Shown: positions 7,883 through 15,997 of the stretch, one piece after another
How the letters are laid out: every line of letters starts with the position of its first letter
How positions within the stretch are numbered: position 1 is the first letter of the stretch
Origin: an uncultured Bacteroidota bacterium
GTDB taxonomy: Bacteria > Bacteroidota > Bacteroidia > Bacteroidales > GWA2-32-17
Direction: 5' to 3'
Length of the DNA stretch: 50,867 nt
Assembly (NCBI GenBank): GCA_903837285.1
Contig: CAILUD010000116.1
Span: 1 to 50,867, forward strand
The notes under the pieces: model-generated
Seen by the model: only the letters and a program-made list of their open reading frames with translations
The model's database searches: none
Told to the model about the DNA's origin: nothing
Program-made: the position numbers and the translations under genes

Positions 7883-7890
7883 TATTTTTG
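7883..7890 (+). promoter_or_regulatory. candidate promoter -7 box for the lipoprotein gene
   Basis: TATTTTTG matches TAnnTTTG and is 42 bp before the ATG at 7933. A TTTG at 7865-7868 is only 14 bp upstream, so the -33 element is unclear. Confidence 0.4.
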
Positions 7891-7932
7891 CGATAATCCT
7901 TAATATTGTACATAAAACAAACAGGAACCTGT

Positions 7933-8838
7933 ATGAACGTTAAACTATTGAACATTAGCAAACTAACAATTTTTTCCGTATTCGTTGCAACTTCCCTAAT
8001 GATAGGATGTAATGGCGATAACGCGAATGTTGAAGATCAAATTGAAGATTCAGTTGCAACTGGAAACAATCCAGATGAATTTAACAAAGCGAAACAAGTT
8101 ATTTATGGCATACCATCGCCAATAGAAACTGCTATGTTAATGAAAAGAGCTGGTGCAAAGTATAATCAGGAATATTTAAATCCAACTACAAATGCTGGAA
8201 ACTATACTACAACAAAGAGTATGGCATTAAATTTAGGTGTTTATAGCACCGATTTAAGTTTTGCCAGCATGTTTGATCAATCTCAGGCTTCTATTAAATA
8301 TCTTGCTACGACTAAAAAATTAGCCGATGATTTGGGTATTTTAAATGCGATTGATAAATCTATTATTACCCGTATGGAAACCAATATTAATAATCGCGAT
8401 TCTTTAATGGAAATTATATCGGAAACATTTATGAATTCGAATTCTTTCTTGAAAGAAAATGATCGTGCAGAGATTGCAGCTATTATTCTTGCTGGTGGTT
8501 GGCTAGAAGGTCTTTATGTTGGTTGCAAAGTAGCTCAGAATACTGCCTCAAATAAAGAACTTATTGAGCGTATTGCTGATCAACGTTTATCGTTAAATAC
8601 TTTGATTAGTTTAATGAGTGAATATAACACCGATCCTAATATACAAGCTGTACTTCCTGAAATGGAAAAATTAAAAGTTGTTTTTGATAAAATTCAGACT
8701 TCATCATCTAAAATGGAGGTTATAGAAAAAGACGGAAAATCAATTATCTCTTCAAAATCAGAAGTGAAAGTTACAACAGAAGTTTTTAACGAAATTTGTA
8801 AAACAGCAACTGAAATTAGGACAAACATTATAAAATAA
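7933..8838 (+). CDS. predicted lipoprotein of unknown function
   Basis: The ATG at 7933 starts a lipoprotein signal peptide MNVKLLNISKLTIFSVFVATSLMIGC with a lipobox-like MIGC. The following acidic, Asn/Asp-rich linker is typical of exported lipoproteins. The product is 301 residues. The mature part is mostly helical (MKRAGAKYNQEYLNP, LGVYSTDLSFASMFDQSQ, IAAIILAGGWLEGLYVGCKVAQ) without a motif I can name. It probably sits in an outer- or inner-membrane leaflet facing the periplasm. A second exported protein starts 9 bp after its stop, so the two are likely co-transcribed and may act together. Confidence 0.75.
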   Translation: MNVKLLNISKLTIFSVFVATSLMIGCNGDNANVEDQIEDSVATGNNPDEFNKAKQVIYGIPSPIETAMLMKRAGAKYNQEYLNPTTNAGNYTTTKSMALNLGVYSTDLSFASMFDQSQASIKYLATTKKLADDLGILNAIDKSIITRMETNINNRDSLMEIISETFMNSNSFLKENDRAEIAAIILAGGWLEGLYVGCKVAQNTASNKELIERIADQRLSLNTLISLMSEYNTDPNIQAVLPEMEKLKVVFDKIQTSSSKMEVIEKDGKSIISSKSEVKVTTEVFNEICKTATEIRTNIIK

Positions 8839-8847
8839 TTGGAAGCC

Positions 8848-9309
8848 ATGAGAAAAATTTTAATCTTATCTGTAATTGCTTTTATGATTGCGGCGCTTCC
8901 AAATGTAGCTGACGCACAATGCAAAAATTTTGCAAAAAAAATATGTAAACTTGAGTTATTACCTTATGTTCATGATGGAATTTATAACGCTACAGTTCTT
9001 TCAGAAGGTGAAACAGCTGAACTTTATAAAACTTTTTATTCTGGACAAGAATACAGAATCACAATTTGTGGTGATGAAAATCTACCTCCAATTCAATTTC
9101 AAGTTTTAGATGCTGAAAGAAATGTATTGTATGACAATAAAAAACATCAGTATGCTAAAAGCTTCGACTTTAAATTAGAATCAAGTAAACAGTTAATCAT
9201 TTCTTTACAGGTTCAGACTTCTGACGAATTATCTGACCAGATTTTAAGTGGATGTGTTTCTGTTCTTGTAGGTTTTATGAATATCGAAAATTCATTTAAA
9301 CAAGACTAA
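8848..9309 (+). CDS. small exported protein of unknown function
   Basis: The ATG at 8848, preceded by GGA at 8841-8843, starts a clean signal peptide MRKILILSVIAFMIAALPNVADAQC. The product is 153 residues, about 128 once processed. The mature protein is beta-rich: YVHDGIYNATVLSEGE, YKTFYSGQEYRITICGDENLPPIQFQVLDAE, and a closing GCVSVLVGFM. This suggests a compact beta-sandwich, possibly carrying disulfides from its five cysteines. It follows the lipoprotein gene closely and is ended by a strong terminator, so the pair forms a two-gene operon. Function is not known to me. Confidence 0.75.
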   Translation: MRKILILSVIAFMIAALPNVADAQCKNFAKKICKLELLPYVHDGIYNATVLSEGETAELYKTFYSGQEYRITICGDENLPPIQFQVLDAERNVLYDNKKHQYAKSFDFKLESSKQLIISLQVQTSDELSDQILSGCVSVLVGFMNIENSFKQD

Positions 9310-9330
9310 AAAATTATAGTTAAAATGAAA

Positions 9331-9357
9331 AGCCGTTGCGTTGCAACGGCTTTTTTT
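9331..9357 (+). terminator. intrinsic terminator of the lipoprotein operon
   Basis: A perfect 9-bp stem AGCCGTTGC/GCAACGGCT with loop GTT is followed by a T-tract (9351-9357). It lies 21 bp after the stop codon. Confidence 0.88.
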
Positions 9358-9370
9358 ATTTTCTGGAATG

Positions 9371-9639
9371 TTGATTGGAGTTTATCATATCAATTTGATT
9401 TAGTCCAATATTTCGTGATGGCGGCCTTGAGTCGCCATCTCATTTGAGAAAATGTATTTAAAAAACTAAATGATTATATAATAATCAACCAATAACTGAT
9501 ATAGAGATTTTGCTTCGCAAGAAATTGTTGCGGATCAATTCGCCACGGCGAACGCAATGACGTTAGAGGTAATTGAGTTTTTGAAATAAAATTTAACATT
9601 GGACTAATACATGTAAAGTATTTGTATAACTCCAATCAA
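9371..9639. repeat. 269-bp nested inverted-repeat (MITE-like) element
   Basis: This fills the gene-free stretch 9310-9660. Outer arms TTGATTGGAGTT (9371-9382) and AACTCCAATCAA (9628-9639) are perfect 12-bp inverted repeats. A second perfect pair, TAGTCCAAT (9401-9409) and ATTGGACTA (9598-9606), is nested inside. The interior has a 7-bp hairpin GATGGCG/CGCCATC (9417-9439) and a GC-richer block (9533-9562) resembling 4036-4065. There is no ORF of note. The element looks like a non-autonomous mobile repeat; no target-site duplication is obvious. Confidence 0.6.
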
Positions 9640-9660
9640 GTATTAGTTTGCTAATAATTG

Positions 9661-12456
9661 CTATAGTTTATCTTTTAAATATTTCCCGGTAAACGATTGT
9701 TTGTTTTTAACTAAATCTTCTGGAGTTCCGCAAAATACAACCTCACCACCGTTACTTCCTCCGCCTGGACCCAAGTCAATTACCCAATCGGCACATTTTA
9801 TTACATCTAAATTATGTTCAATTACAATAACGCTATTGCCATGCTGGATTAGTGCTTCAAATGAAGCTAATAATTTCTTAATGTCATGAAAATGCAAACC
9901 AGTTGTAGGCTCATCAAAAACGAAAAGTGTTTGTGCCGATGAAGATTTACCCAAGAAAGTAGCAAGTTTTAATCTTTGAGATTCTCCACCACTCAAAGTA
10001 CTTGAAGATTGTCCTAATTTTACATATCCTAATCCAACATTTTTTAAAACCTCTAATTTTTCAGAAACTTTTAATTCATTTAATCCCTTTTTCTGATTAA
10101 AGAAATCTACAGCATCATCAACAGTTAAGTTTAAAATATCGTAAATATTTTTGCCATTATATTCTACTTCCAGAATTTCTGGTTTAAATCTTTTACCTCC
10201 GCAACTTTCGCAAACAAGGTTAACGTCTGCCATAAATTGCATTTCTACTTTTATCGATCCTTCGCCCTGACATTCGTCGCATCGGCCACCATCAACATTA
10301 AATGAAAAATGCGAAGGCTTAAAACCGTTTAATTTTGATAATTGTTGTATTGAGAAAAGACCTCTGATTTCGTCGTATGCTTTGATATATGTTACGGGAT
10401 TTGATCTTGACGATTTCCCAATTGGATTTTGATCAACAAGCTCAATATCTTTTATTAAACTTAAGTCACCTTTTAAATTGTCGAAAGAACCGGTTTTTTC
10501 TGAAAGTCCGTTACCGTAATATTTTTTAAGAGCAGGGAATAGTATTTTCTTAACTAAAGTTGATTTACCGGAACCGCTAACGCCTGTTATTACTGTAAAA
10601 GCATTTAATGGAAATTTTACACTAATATTTTTCAAATTGTTTTCTCGGGCACCGTTTATTTCTATAAAGTTATTCCAGACTTTTCTGAATCTTGGTACCG
10701 GGATACTTTTTTTATTTGTTATATAATCGGAAGTTAAGCTTTTAGTACTTTGTAATAGTTCTTCATAATTTCCTTCAAAAACAATTTCGCCACCAAGGCT
10801 TCCTGCGCCAGGCCCCATATCAATAATGTAATCTGCCGATTTCATAACTTCCTCGTCATGCTCTACTACAACTACCGTATTCCCAATATCTCTTAGATTT
10901 TTTAATACACTTATTAATCTCAAATTATCTAAAGGATGAAGTCCAATACTGGGTTCATCAAGTATGTATAGCGAACCAATTAAACTGCTGCCAAGTGATG
11001 TGGATAAATTTATTCTTTGCGATTCACCACCAGAAAGTGAAGAAGAGTTTCTGTTTAATGTTAGGTAACCCAGGCCTACGTTTTCTAAATAATTAAGTCG
11101 TGATTGAACTTCTGTTAACAATCTGCTTGCAATATTACTCTCCTCTTTTGATAATTTAATATTTTTAAAAAATTGACTTAATTGTGAAACAGTCATTACT
11201 GATATTTCAGTAATTGCTTTATCATTTATTTTAATGTATGAAGCTTCTTTTTTTAAGCGTGAACCTTTGCAAACAGGGCATAGAGTCTTTCCTCTGTATC
11301 TTGCAAGCATTACCCTATACTGAATTTTATAAATGTTTTCTTCTAAGAATTTAAAGAAATCATTTATTCCATTAAAATATTTATTTCCTTCCCAAACTAA
11401 TCTTTGTTGGTCGGTTGTTAATTCGTAAAATGGTTTATGAATGGGGAATTTAAATTTCTCGGCACTAAAAATTAATTTATTTTTCCATTCGCTCATTACT
11501 TCACCTTTCCAGCAAAATACTGCATCTTCGTAAATTGAAAGTGATTTGTTAGGAATTACTAAATCTTCATCAATACCTATTGTTTGTCCGAATCCATCAC
11601 ATGTTGGGCAAGCTCCTGCGGGACTGTTAAAACTAAACATGTGGGCTGAAGGTTCTTCGAAAACTATTCCATCTGCCTCGAAAATATTAGAGAATTGGTA
11701 TTCTTTAGTGCTTTCGTTAAGTTTGATAATACAGGTACCGTTTCCTTCAAAGAATGCAGTTTCAACAGAGTCGGCAATTCTGTTAATTAATTCTTCTTCG
11801 TTATTTATTTCAAATCGATCAATTACTAATTTGAATTTTTCAAATTTCAAATCTTTTTGGTCGATTATACTTTCAATTTTTTCAATCTTGTTTTTAATTT
11901 CTACTCTTGAATAACCTTGTTGCAAAAGTGTTGAAAGATATTCTTTAGGTGTAATGTTATTTTTTGAAGCTGATGGAATTAATAATATTGCTTTTGTTCC
12001 AATTTCCTGAACAGTTAGGAAATTAATCACATCAGAAGTGGCATGTTTTTTTACAATATTTCCCGAAACCGGCGAATAAGTTTTTCCAATTCGTGCATAA
12101 AGTAATTTTATGTATTCGTATATTTCAGTTGAAGTACCAACAGTTGAACGTGGATTATGAGTGTTTACTTTTTGTTCAATTGCAATTGCTGGTGGTATAC
12201 CATTAATATTATCTACATCGGGTTTTGATATTTTTCCAAGAAATTGTCTTGCATACGAGGAAAGACTTTCAACATAACGTCTTTGACCTTCGGCATATAA
12301 CGTGTCAAAAGCCAATGAAGATTTGCCAGAACCAGATAGTCCGGTGATTACTACAAATTTATCTCGAGGAATATTCGTGCTAATATTTTTTAAATTGTGC
12401 TCGCGTGCTCCTTTTATTTCAATGTATTTTTCGTCAGAAATTTTAATCTTAGGCAT
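9661..12456 (-). CDS. uvrA: excinuclease ABC subunit A
   Basis: UvrA is the damage-sensing ATPase of nucleotide excision repair; with UvrB it scans DNA in the cytoplasm. The 931-residue length is normal. Two ABC halves are visible: Walker A GLSGSGKSS (39-47) and GVSGSGKST (near 627), and ABC signatures LSGGESQRINLS (near 474) and LSGGESQRLKLA (near 821). Zinc sites are CPVCKGSR (near 394) and CDECQGEG...CESCGGKRF (near 728-755). The start MPKIKISDEKYIEIKGAREHN matches the family N-terminus. The gene is divergent from an ECF sigma factor gene and has its own -7 box. No other uvr gene is in the window. Confidence 0.98.
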   Translation of the reverse strand: MPKIKISDEKYIEIKGAREHNLKNISTNIPRDKFVVITGLSGSGKSSLAFDTLYAEGQRRYVESLSSYARQFLGKISKPDVDNINGIPPAIAIEQKVNTHNPRSTVGTSTEIYEYIKLLYARIGKTYSPVSGNIVKKHATSDVINFLTVQEIGTKAILLIPSASKNNITPKEYLSTLLQQGYSRVEIKNKIEKIESIIDQKDLKFEKFKLVIDRFEINNEEELINRIADSVETAFFEGNGTCIIKLNESTKEYQFSNIFEADGIVFEEPSAHMFSFNSPAGACPTCDGFGQTIGIDEDLVIPNKSLSIYEDAVFCWKGEVMSEWKNKLIFSAEKFKFPIHKPFYELTTDQQRLVWEGNKYFNGINDFFKFLEENIYKIQYRVMLARYRGKTLCPVCKGSRLKKEASYIKINDKAITEISVMTVSQLSQFFKNIKLSKEESNIASRLLTEVQSRLNYLENVGLGYLTLNRNSSSLSGGESQRINLSTSLGSSLIGSLYILDEPSIGLHPLDNLRLISVLKNLRDIGNTVVVVEHDEEVMKSADYIIDMGPGAGSLGGEIVFEGNYEELLQSTKSLTSDYITNKKSIPVPRFRKVWNNFIEINGARENNLKNISVKFPLNAFTVITGVSGSGKSTLVKKILFPALKKYYGNGLSEKTGSFDNLKGDLSLIKDIELVDQNPIGKSSRSNPVTYIKAYDEIRGLFSIQQLSKLNGFKPSHFSFNVDGGRCDECQGEGSIKVEMQFMADVNLVCESCGGKRFKPEILEVEYNGKNIYDILNLTVDDAVDFFNQKKGLNELKVSEKLEVLKNVGLGYVKLGQSSSTLSGGESQRLKLATFLGKSSSAQTLFVFDEPTTGLHFHDIKKLLASFEALIQHGNSVIVIEHNLDVIKCADWVIDLGPGGGSNGGEVVFCGTPEDLVKNKQSFTGKYLKDKL

Positions 12457-12473
12457 AATTGTTGTTAAAAATG

Positions 12474-12481
12474 CAAAGTTA
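12474..12481 (-). promoter_or_regulatory. candidate promoter -7 box for uvrA
   Basis: The minus strand reads TAACTTTG, an exact TAnnTTTG, 17 bp before the uvrA start. The -33 region is a T-run rather than TTTG. Confidence 0.5.
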
Positions 12482-12538
12482 CTTTTAATTAATTTTAAGA
12501 AAAACCAATCTTTCTTAATTTTTTTCCGTAGAAAGTAA

Positions 12539-12546
12539 TATATTTG
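12539..12546 (+). promoter_or_regulatory. candidate promoter -7 box for the first ECF sigma gene
   Basis: TATATTTG matches TAnnTTTG and lies 84 bp before the ATG at 12631, so the transcript would have a fairly long leader. The leader contains AGGAGGG at 12575-12581 with no start codon at proper spacing. Confidence 0.5.
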
Positions 12547-12630
12547 CGATTATTATAATTTCTAAACTAAACTAAGGAGGGCTGCATATAGATTTTACTT
12601 CTACCACTTAACCAATAAATACGAGTGGAA

Positions 12631-13221
12631 ATGAAGCTACCAGAAATCACTGACAATGAACTTGTTAATCAGTTTGTTGCAGGAAATCAGCAGGCTATTG
12701 AACAGCTAATTAAGCGTCATAAACGCAAAGTTTTTACCTACATTTTAATAATTGTACGAAACAGGGAGCAAGCCGAAGACTTGTTTCAGGAAACTTTTTT
12801 GAAAGTTTTTAAATCTTTACAAGAAGGTAAATATACTGATGATGGCCGCTTTTTGGGTTGGGTTATGCGTATTGCACATAATCTTATTATTGATAATGTA
12901 AGAAAAGATAAAAGGCTTAAAACAGTATCTCGTGATGATTATGAGTATGATATTTTTAATCAAAGAAAGTATTCAGACTCTCATTCCGAGCAAGTTGTTG
13001 TTAGAAGCGAAGTAGAAAGCGATGTGCGAAAATTGGTCGAAGAACTTCCTGATGTTCAGAAGCAAGTAGTTATTATGAGGCATTTTATGGAGATGAGTTT
13101 TAAAGAAATTGCTGAAGAAACAGGCGTTAGCATTAATACAGCCCTAGGCAGAATGCGATATGCTTTAATAAATATGCGTAGAATAATTGATGAAAAACAA
13201 ATGAATTTAGTCATTGAGTAA
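12631..13221 (+). CDS. ECF-type RNA polymerase sigma factor
   Basis: A 196-residue group 4 sigma factor. Region 2 covers residues ~20-90 (KVFTYILIIVRNREQAEDLFQETFLKVF and GWVMRIAHNLIIDNVRK); region 4 is residues ~135-185 (LPDVQKQVVIMRHFMEMSFKEIAEETGVSINTALGRMRYALI, a helix-turn-helix). I start at the ATG 12631 (MKLPEITDNEL); a GTG at 12625 would add two residues. No anti-sigma gene follows directly; instead a 60-residue ORF lies 164 bp downstream. The GVSINTALGRMRYALINMR tail resembles a widespread Bacteroidota ECF group. The regulon is not visible here. Confidence 0.92.
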   Translation: MKLPEITDNELVNQFVAGNQQAIEQLIKRHKRKVFTYILIIVRNREQAEDLFQETFLKVFKSLQEGKYTDDGRFLGWVMRIAHNLIIDNVRKDKRLKTVSRDDYEYDIFNQRKYSDSHSEQVVVRSEVESDVRKLVEELPDVQKQVVIMRHFMEMSFKEIAEETGVSINTALGRMRYALINMRRIIDEKQMNLVIE

Positions 13222-13385
13222 AGATATTATTTGAGTTTTATTTGGTCTTTCTTAACCAGATAATTCTCAAATAGTATTTAAATATGATATGTTAGAGTTT
13301 TTTGTAAAATAAATTTAATCATACATAATATATTATAAAGTCTTGCGTTTTATGGTCATTATGAATCAAACATTAAAAATAGCCT

Positions 13386-13568
13386 ATGCAAAAAGTTTCT
13401 ACTCTTTTATTTACTTACGAGAATACTACTTCAGGAAAATTAATCAACGATGTAAACAACATAAGTGATAGTACTGAAAGTATAAATAAAATTATTGACA
13501 GAGTTTCTATAGAACCTCCAGATTATCTCGTAAAACGCATCATTGAAATGGTGCAAGCATCAATGTAA
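13386..13568 (+). CDS. small hypothetical protein downstream of the ECF sigma gene
   Basis: A 60-residue ORF starting MQKVSTLLFTYENTT and ending PPDYLVKRIIEMVQASM, stopped just before a strong terminator. The C-terminal segment is a likely amphipathic helix after a di-proline. I recall small proteins with a similar P-x-x-x-(hydrophobic) tail downstream of this ECF class in other Bacteroidota, which supports it being a real gene. An overlapping short frame from ATG 13362 is less convincing. Function unknown; possible sigma-factor partner (inference). Confidence 0.5.
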   Translation: MQKVSTLLFTYENTTSGKLINDVNNISDSTESINKIIDRVSIEPPDYLVKRIIEMVQASM

Positions 13569-13573
13569 AAAGA

Positions 13574-13604
13574 AAAGGAACCGAAAAATCAGGTTCCTTT
13601 TTTC
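13574..13604. terminator. bidirectional terminator between the small ORF and the dipeptidase gene
   Basis: A 10-bp stem AAAAGGAACC (13574-13583) / GGTTCCTTTT (13593-13602) with a 9-nt loop, T-rich on both exits. It serves the plus-strand sigma/small ORF unit and the minus-strand dipeptidase ending at 13609. Confidence 0.8.
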
Positions 13605-13608
13605 TTTT

Positions 13609-15033
13609 CTAAAAATTTTTTAATAAAAAGTCGTAAGCATTTGAACTCATTATTTTTGAAACAATTTCATGTGGTTCAATTTTGTTATATGACATTTTAA
13701 GAGAATACTTTTTAATAAATTTTTGTGCATGTTCAAGCAAATGGTTTCTGAAATTTGGTAGATTTTCTGCAGTGTAAAAACCATTTATAGAATTTATTAT
13801 GCCGTCAAAGTCAGTTCCAAGAGTTTGTATATTCCATGCTGGTAATCCTGCATTATCAAGTACTTTTGCGATATGTGCAATTTGTAACCATATAAGTTCG
13901 CTCCATTTTCTGGCACCTGCAAATTTCATTGTAGTCATCATTTTAGATTTGCTGGCAATTCTTCCCTGATCGAACATTACCCCAAATAATCCTTCAGATT
14001 TTCCTATTTTAATAATTTCGTCGTCAGAAAAATTAATGTCGGCTTTGCTAAAATTAAAGTCATCTAATAAACTACCACTACCAATAACGGCGGCATGGCT
14101 TACTATTATTGGAATTTTTTCATTCTTGTATCTTTCATCTGTCTCAATAATATCAAAAAATTGTTTTCTTGAAGTGTGTTTGCTTAAATGTTTAATGTCA
14201 ATTAAAATTCTTTTTCCTAAAGATTTATCAAGTAGAGTATGTAGTGCATTTAAACCAAGTGGAGTAAAATCTTTACCCAAACCCATGCTTTGGTCGACTG
14301 CAAAAGAAATTTTATCTAGACTTTTTTCGTGTCCGCAAAGTTCGTTGTAAAAATGATGAGCAAATGTTATAAATAATGGCGGATGCTGCCAGTTTTTGAC
14401 TTTAATAATATTGTCGATTATTTTTTGAGGAAAATTTGTTGCCGGATTATTTATTGGATCCATTCCACATCCGAACGAATGAGCTCCTTCGATTGTGTTT
14501 ATTACTGCAATGTTAAAACAAGTATTATCATTTAATGAATTTTGAAGTTCGGTTTGATTCGTTATCAAATTATATTTAATATCCTGTCCGTCAATTTTAA
14601 TAGTTTGATTATTTAACTGTGTTAAAAAATTATATTCAGCTTCTAAATCAGGAAAATAATCTTTTACTTCTTGCACCGAATCAATTCTATAGGGTCCAAG
14701 TCCTGTAAAATATTGTAATATAAAATCTGTAATTTTTCCAGGGTGTATTTTATTTACTAAAAAACCTTTTTCAATGGGATAAAGTGAAGAAAATATAATT
14801 CTTACATTACCTTTAAAAAGCGAATGTAAATTGCTTTGAGAAAATCTGGTAATACCTAATTTTTCAATTTCAAGATCTTGTGGGGTAGGTGGGTCGTTAA
14901 AATAGATACTGTTTTTATCAGAAGTATTTTTGCTGTTTATTCTCGAAGGATCTGTTTTCCAGTTTTTTAAAAAAGAATTTCCGTATGGTTTCATTGTTGG
15001 GTGACAATGGATATCTGCATTAAAATTTGCCAT
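13609..15033 (-). CDS. peptidase M19 (membrane dipeptidase)-like amidohydrolase
   Basis: The 474-residue protein has amidohydrolase metal motifs in order: ADIHCH at residues 6-11 (H9, H11), IEGAHSFG (probable bridging Glu) near 185, FITFAHHFYNELCGH near 225, ILIDIKHLS near 285, IVSHAAVIGS near 315, and LGTDFDG near 410. The SHA and TDFDG motifs are typical of renal/membrane dipeptidase (M19), which hydrolyses dipeptides with two zinc ions. It is longer than the usual ~330-400 residues because of insertions at ~40-170. No signal peptide is visible, so it is probably cytoplasmic. Substrate unknown. Confidence 0.75.
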   Translation of the reverse strand: MANFNADIHCHPTMKPYGNSFLKNWKTDPSRINSKNTSDKNSIYFNDPPTPQDLEIEKLGITRFSQSNLHSLFKGNVRIIFSSLYPIEKGFLVNKIHPGKITDFILQYFTGLGPYRIDSVQEVKDYFPDLEAEYNFLTQLNNQTIKIDGQDIKYNLITNQTELQNSLNDNTCFNIAVINTIEGAHSFGCGMDPINNPATNFPQKIIDNIIKVKNWQHPPLFITFAHHFYNELCGHEKSLDKISFAVDQSMGLGKDFTPLGLNALHTLLDKSLGKRILIDIKHLSKHTSRKQFFDIIETDERYKNEKIPIIVSHAAVIGSGSLLDDFNFSKADINFSDDEIIKIGKSEGLFGVMFDQGRIASKSKMMTTMKFAGARKWSELIWLQIAHIAKVLDNAGLPAWNIQTLGTDFDGIINSINGFYTAENLPNFRNHLLEHAQKFIKKYSLKMSYNKIEPHEIVSKIMSSNAYDFLLKNF

Positions 15034-15145
15034 AATTAATATTTAAAAACTAAACTATTTAGAAAAAAAATAATTACTTTTCTGATTGGAATTTTGTGGT
15101 TTAGAATTGCTTATTTCTATTAAAAAACTGATAAAGATATTTGAG

Positions 15146-15313
15146 ATGACTGAGAAATACAAATGTAAAGTTTGCGGATATATTTATGATGAAACCGAAG
15201 GAGATCCAATTTCAGGAGTAATTGAAGGAACTCCTTTTTCAGAATTACCTTTAAATTGGCAATGTCCGGTTTGCAGTGTTGGAATTGAAGAATTTGAAAA
15301 AATGGAGGATTAG
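15146..15313 (+). CDS. rubredoxin
   Basis: A 55-residue iron protein with both Cys hairpins: [15 protein letters not shown] near residues 7-20 and [12 protein letters not shown] near 40. The four cysteines bind one iron. The ATG at 15146 ([12 protein letters not shown]) gives the canonical length; the upstream open frame is not rubredoxin-like. Rubredoxins carry single electrons, often to superoxide reductase or rubrerythrin in anaerobes. No partner oxidoreductase is adjacent. The second hairpin has CPVCS where CPDCG/CPVCG is usual. Confidence 0.95.
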   Translation: MTEKYKCKVCGYIYDETEGDPISGVIEGTPFSELPLNWQCPVCSVGIEEFEKMED

Positions 15314-15412
15314 TTTGACTTAACATAGATTATTTATTAAAAAAATAAATTTTGAGGTCAAATCTAGGCAACCCAAAAAAAATGCTAACGTCTTAATAAT
15401 GTATAACAGCAA

Positions 15413-15997
15413 ATGATTGATTTAACAAATAAAGAAGTTGTTAAAGATTTAGTTGATTCCTGTATTGCAGGTAATCGCAAGAGTCAGGAGCTGTTATATA
15501 AAACGTTCTATGGAAAAATGCTTGTAGTTTGTATGCGATATTCACGAAATAAAGAAGAAGCTCAGGATATATTGCATGATGGTTTAATAAAAGTTTTTAT
15601 AAAGCTCAAGAGTTATGAGCACAAAGGTTCTTTTGAAGGTTGGATAAGACGAATTATAGTTAATGTAGCTATTGATTATGTTAGAACTCGTAAAGATTTT
15701 TATATAAAAGAAGATCAGGAGTTTTTAATAGATGATTTAGTTGACGATACTGATAGTAATCAGGAAGTTGAAAAGATAAGGAAAATGCGTGCAGAAACTA
15801 TAATTGAATTAATGCAAAAACTTTCGCCAGCATATAGGATGGTCTTCAACTTATTTGCTGTAGAAAATATGCAACATAAAGAAATTGCTGAATCATTAAA
15901 TATTAGTATAGGAACGTCAAAGTCAAATTTGGCAAAAGCAAAGGTTAAATTAAAAGAATTGGTAGAACAACATAGGAATGAATTTGAATATGAATAA
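15413..15997 (+). CDS. ECF-type sigma factor heading the surface-protein operon
   Basis: A 194-residue group 4 sigma factor. Region 2 is NKEEAQDILHDGLIKVFIKLKSYEHKGSFEGWIRRIIVNVAIDYVR (residues ~45-95); region 4 is LSPAYRMVFNLFAVENMQHKEIAESLNISIGTSKSNLAKAK (~140-180), a good helix-turn-helix. The gene overlaps the next one by 8 bp, so the two are translationally coupled, the usual arrangement of sigma and anti-sigma factors. Downstream are an exported protein and a giant adhesin, the likely output genes. The SigP-type sigma factors of Bacteroidota that control T9SS genes are a plausible comparison, but I cannot assign orthology. Confidence 0.92.
   Translation: MIDLTNKEVVKDLVDSCIAGNRKSQELLYKTFYGKMLVVCMRYSRNKEEAQDILHDGLIKVFIKLKSYEHKGSFEGWIRRIIVNVAIDYVRTRKDFYIKEDQEFLIDDLVDDTDSNQEVEKIRKMRAETIIELMQKLSPAYRMVFNLFAVENMQHKEIAESLNISIGTSKSNLAKAKVKLKELVEQHRNEFEYE

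Noticed and set aside
7773..7961. N-terminal extension of the HEAT-like protein to 228 residues
   Set aside because: The extra part covers a -7 promoter box and the leader of the divergent lipoprotein gene and has skewed Lys/Phe/Leu composition.
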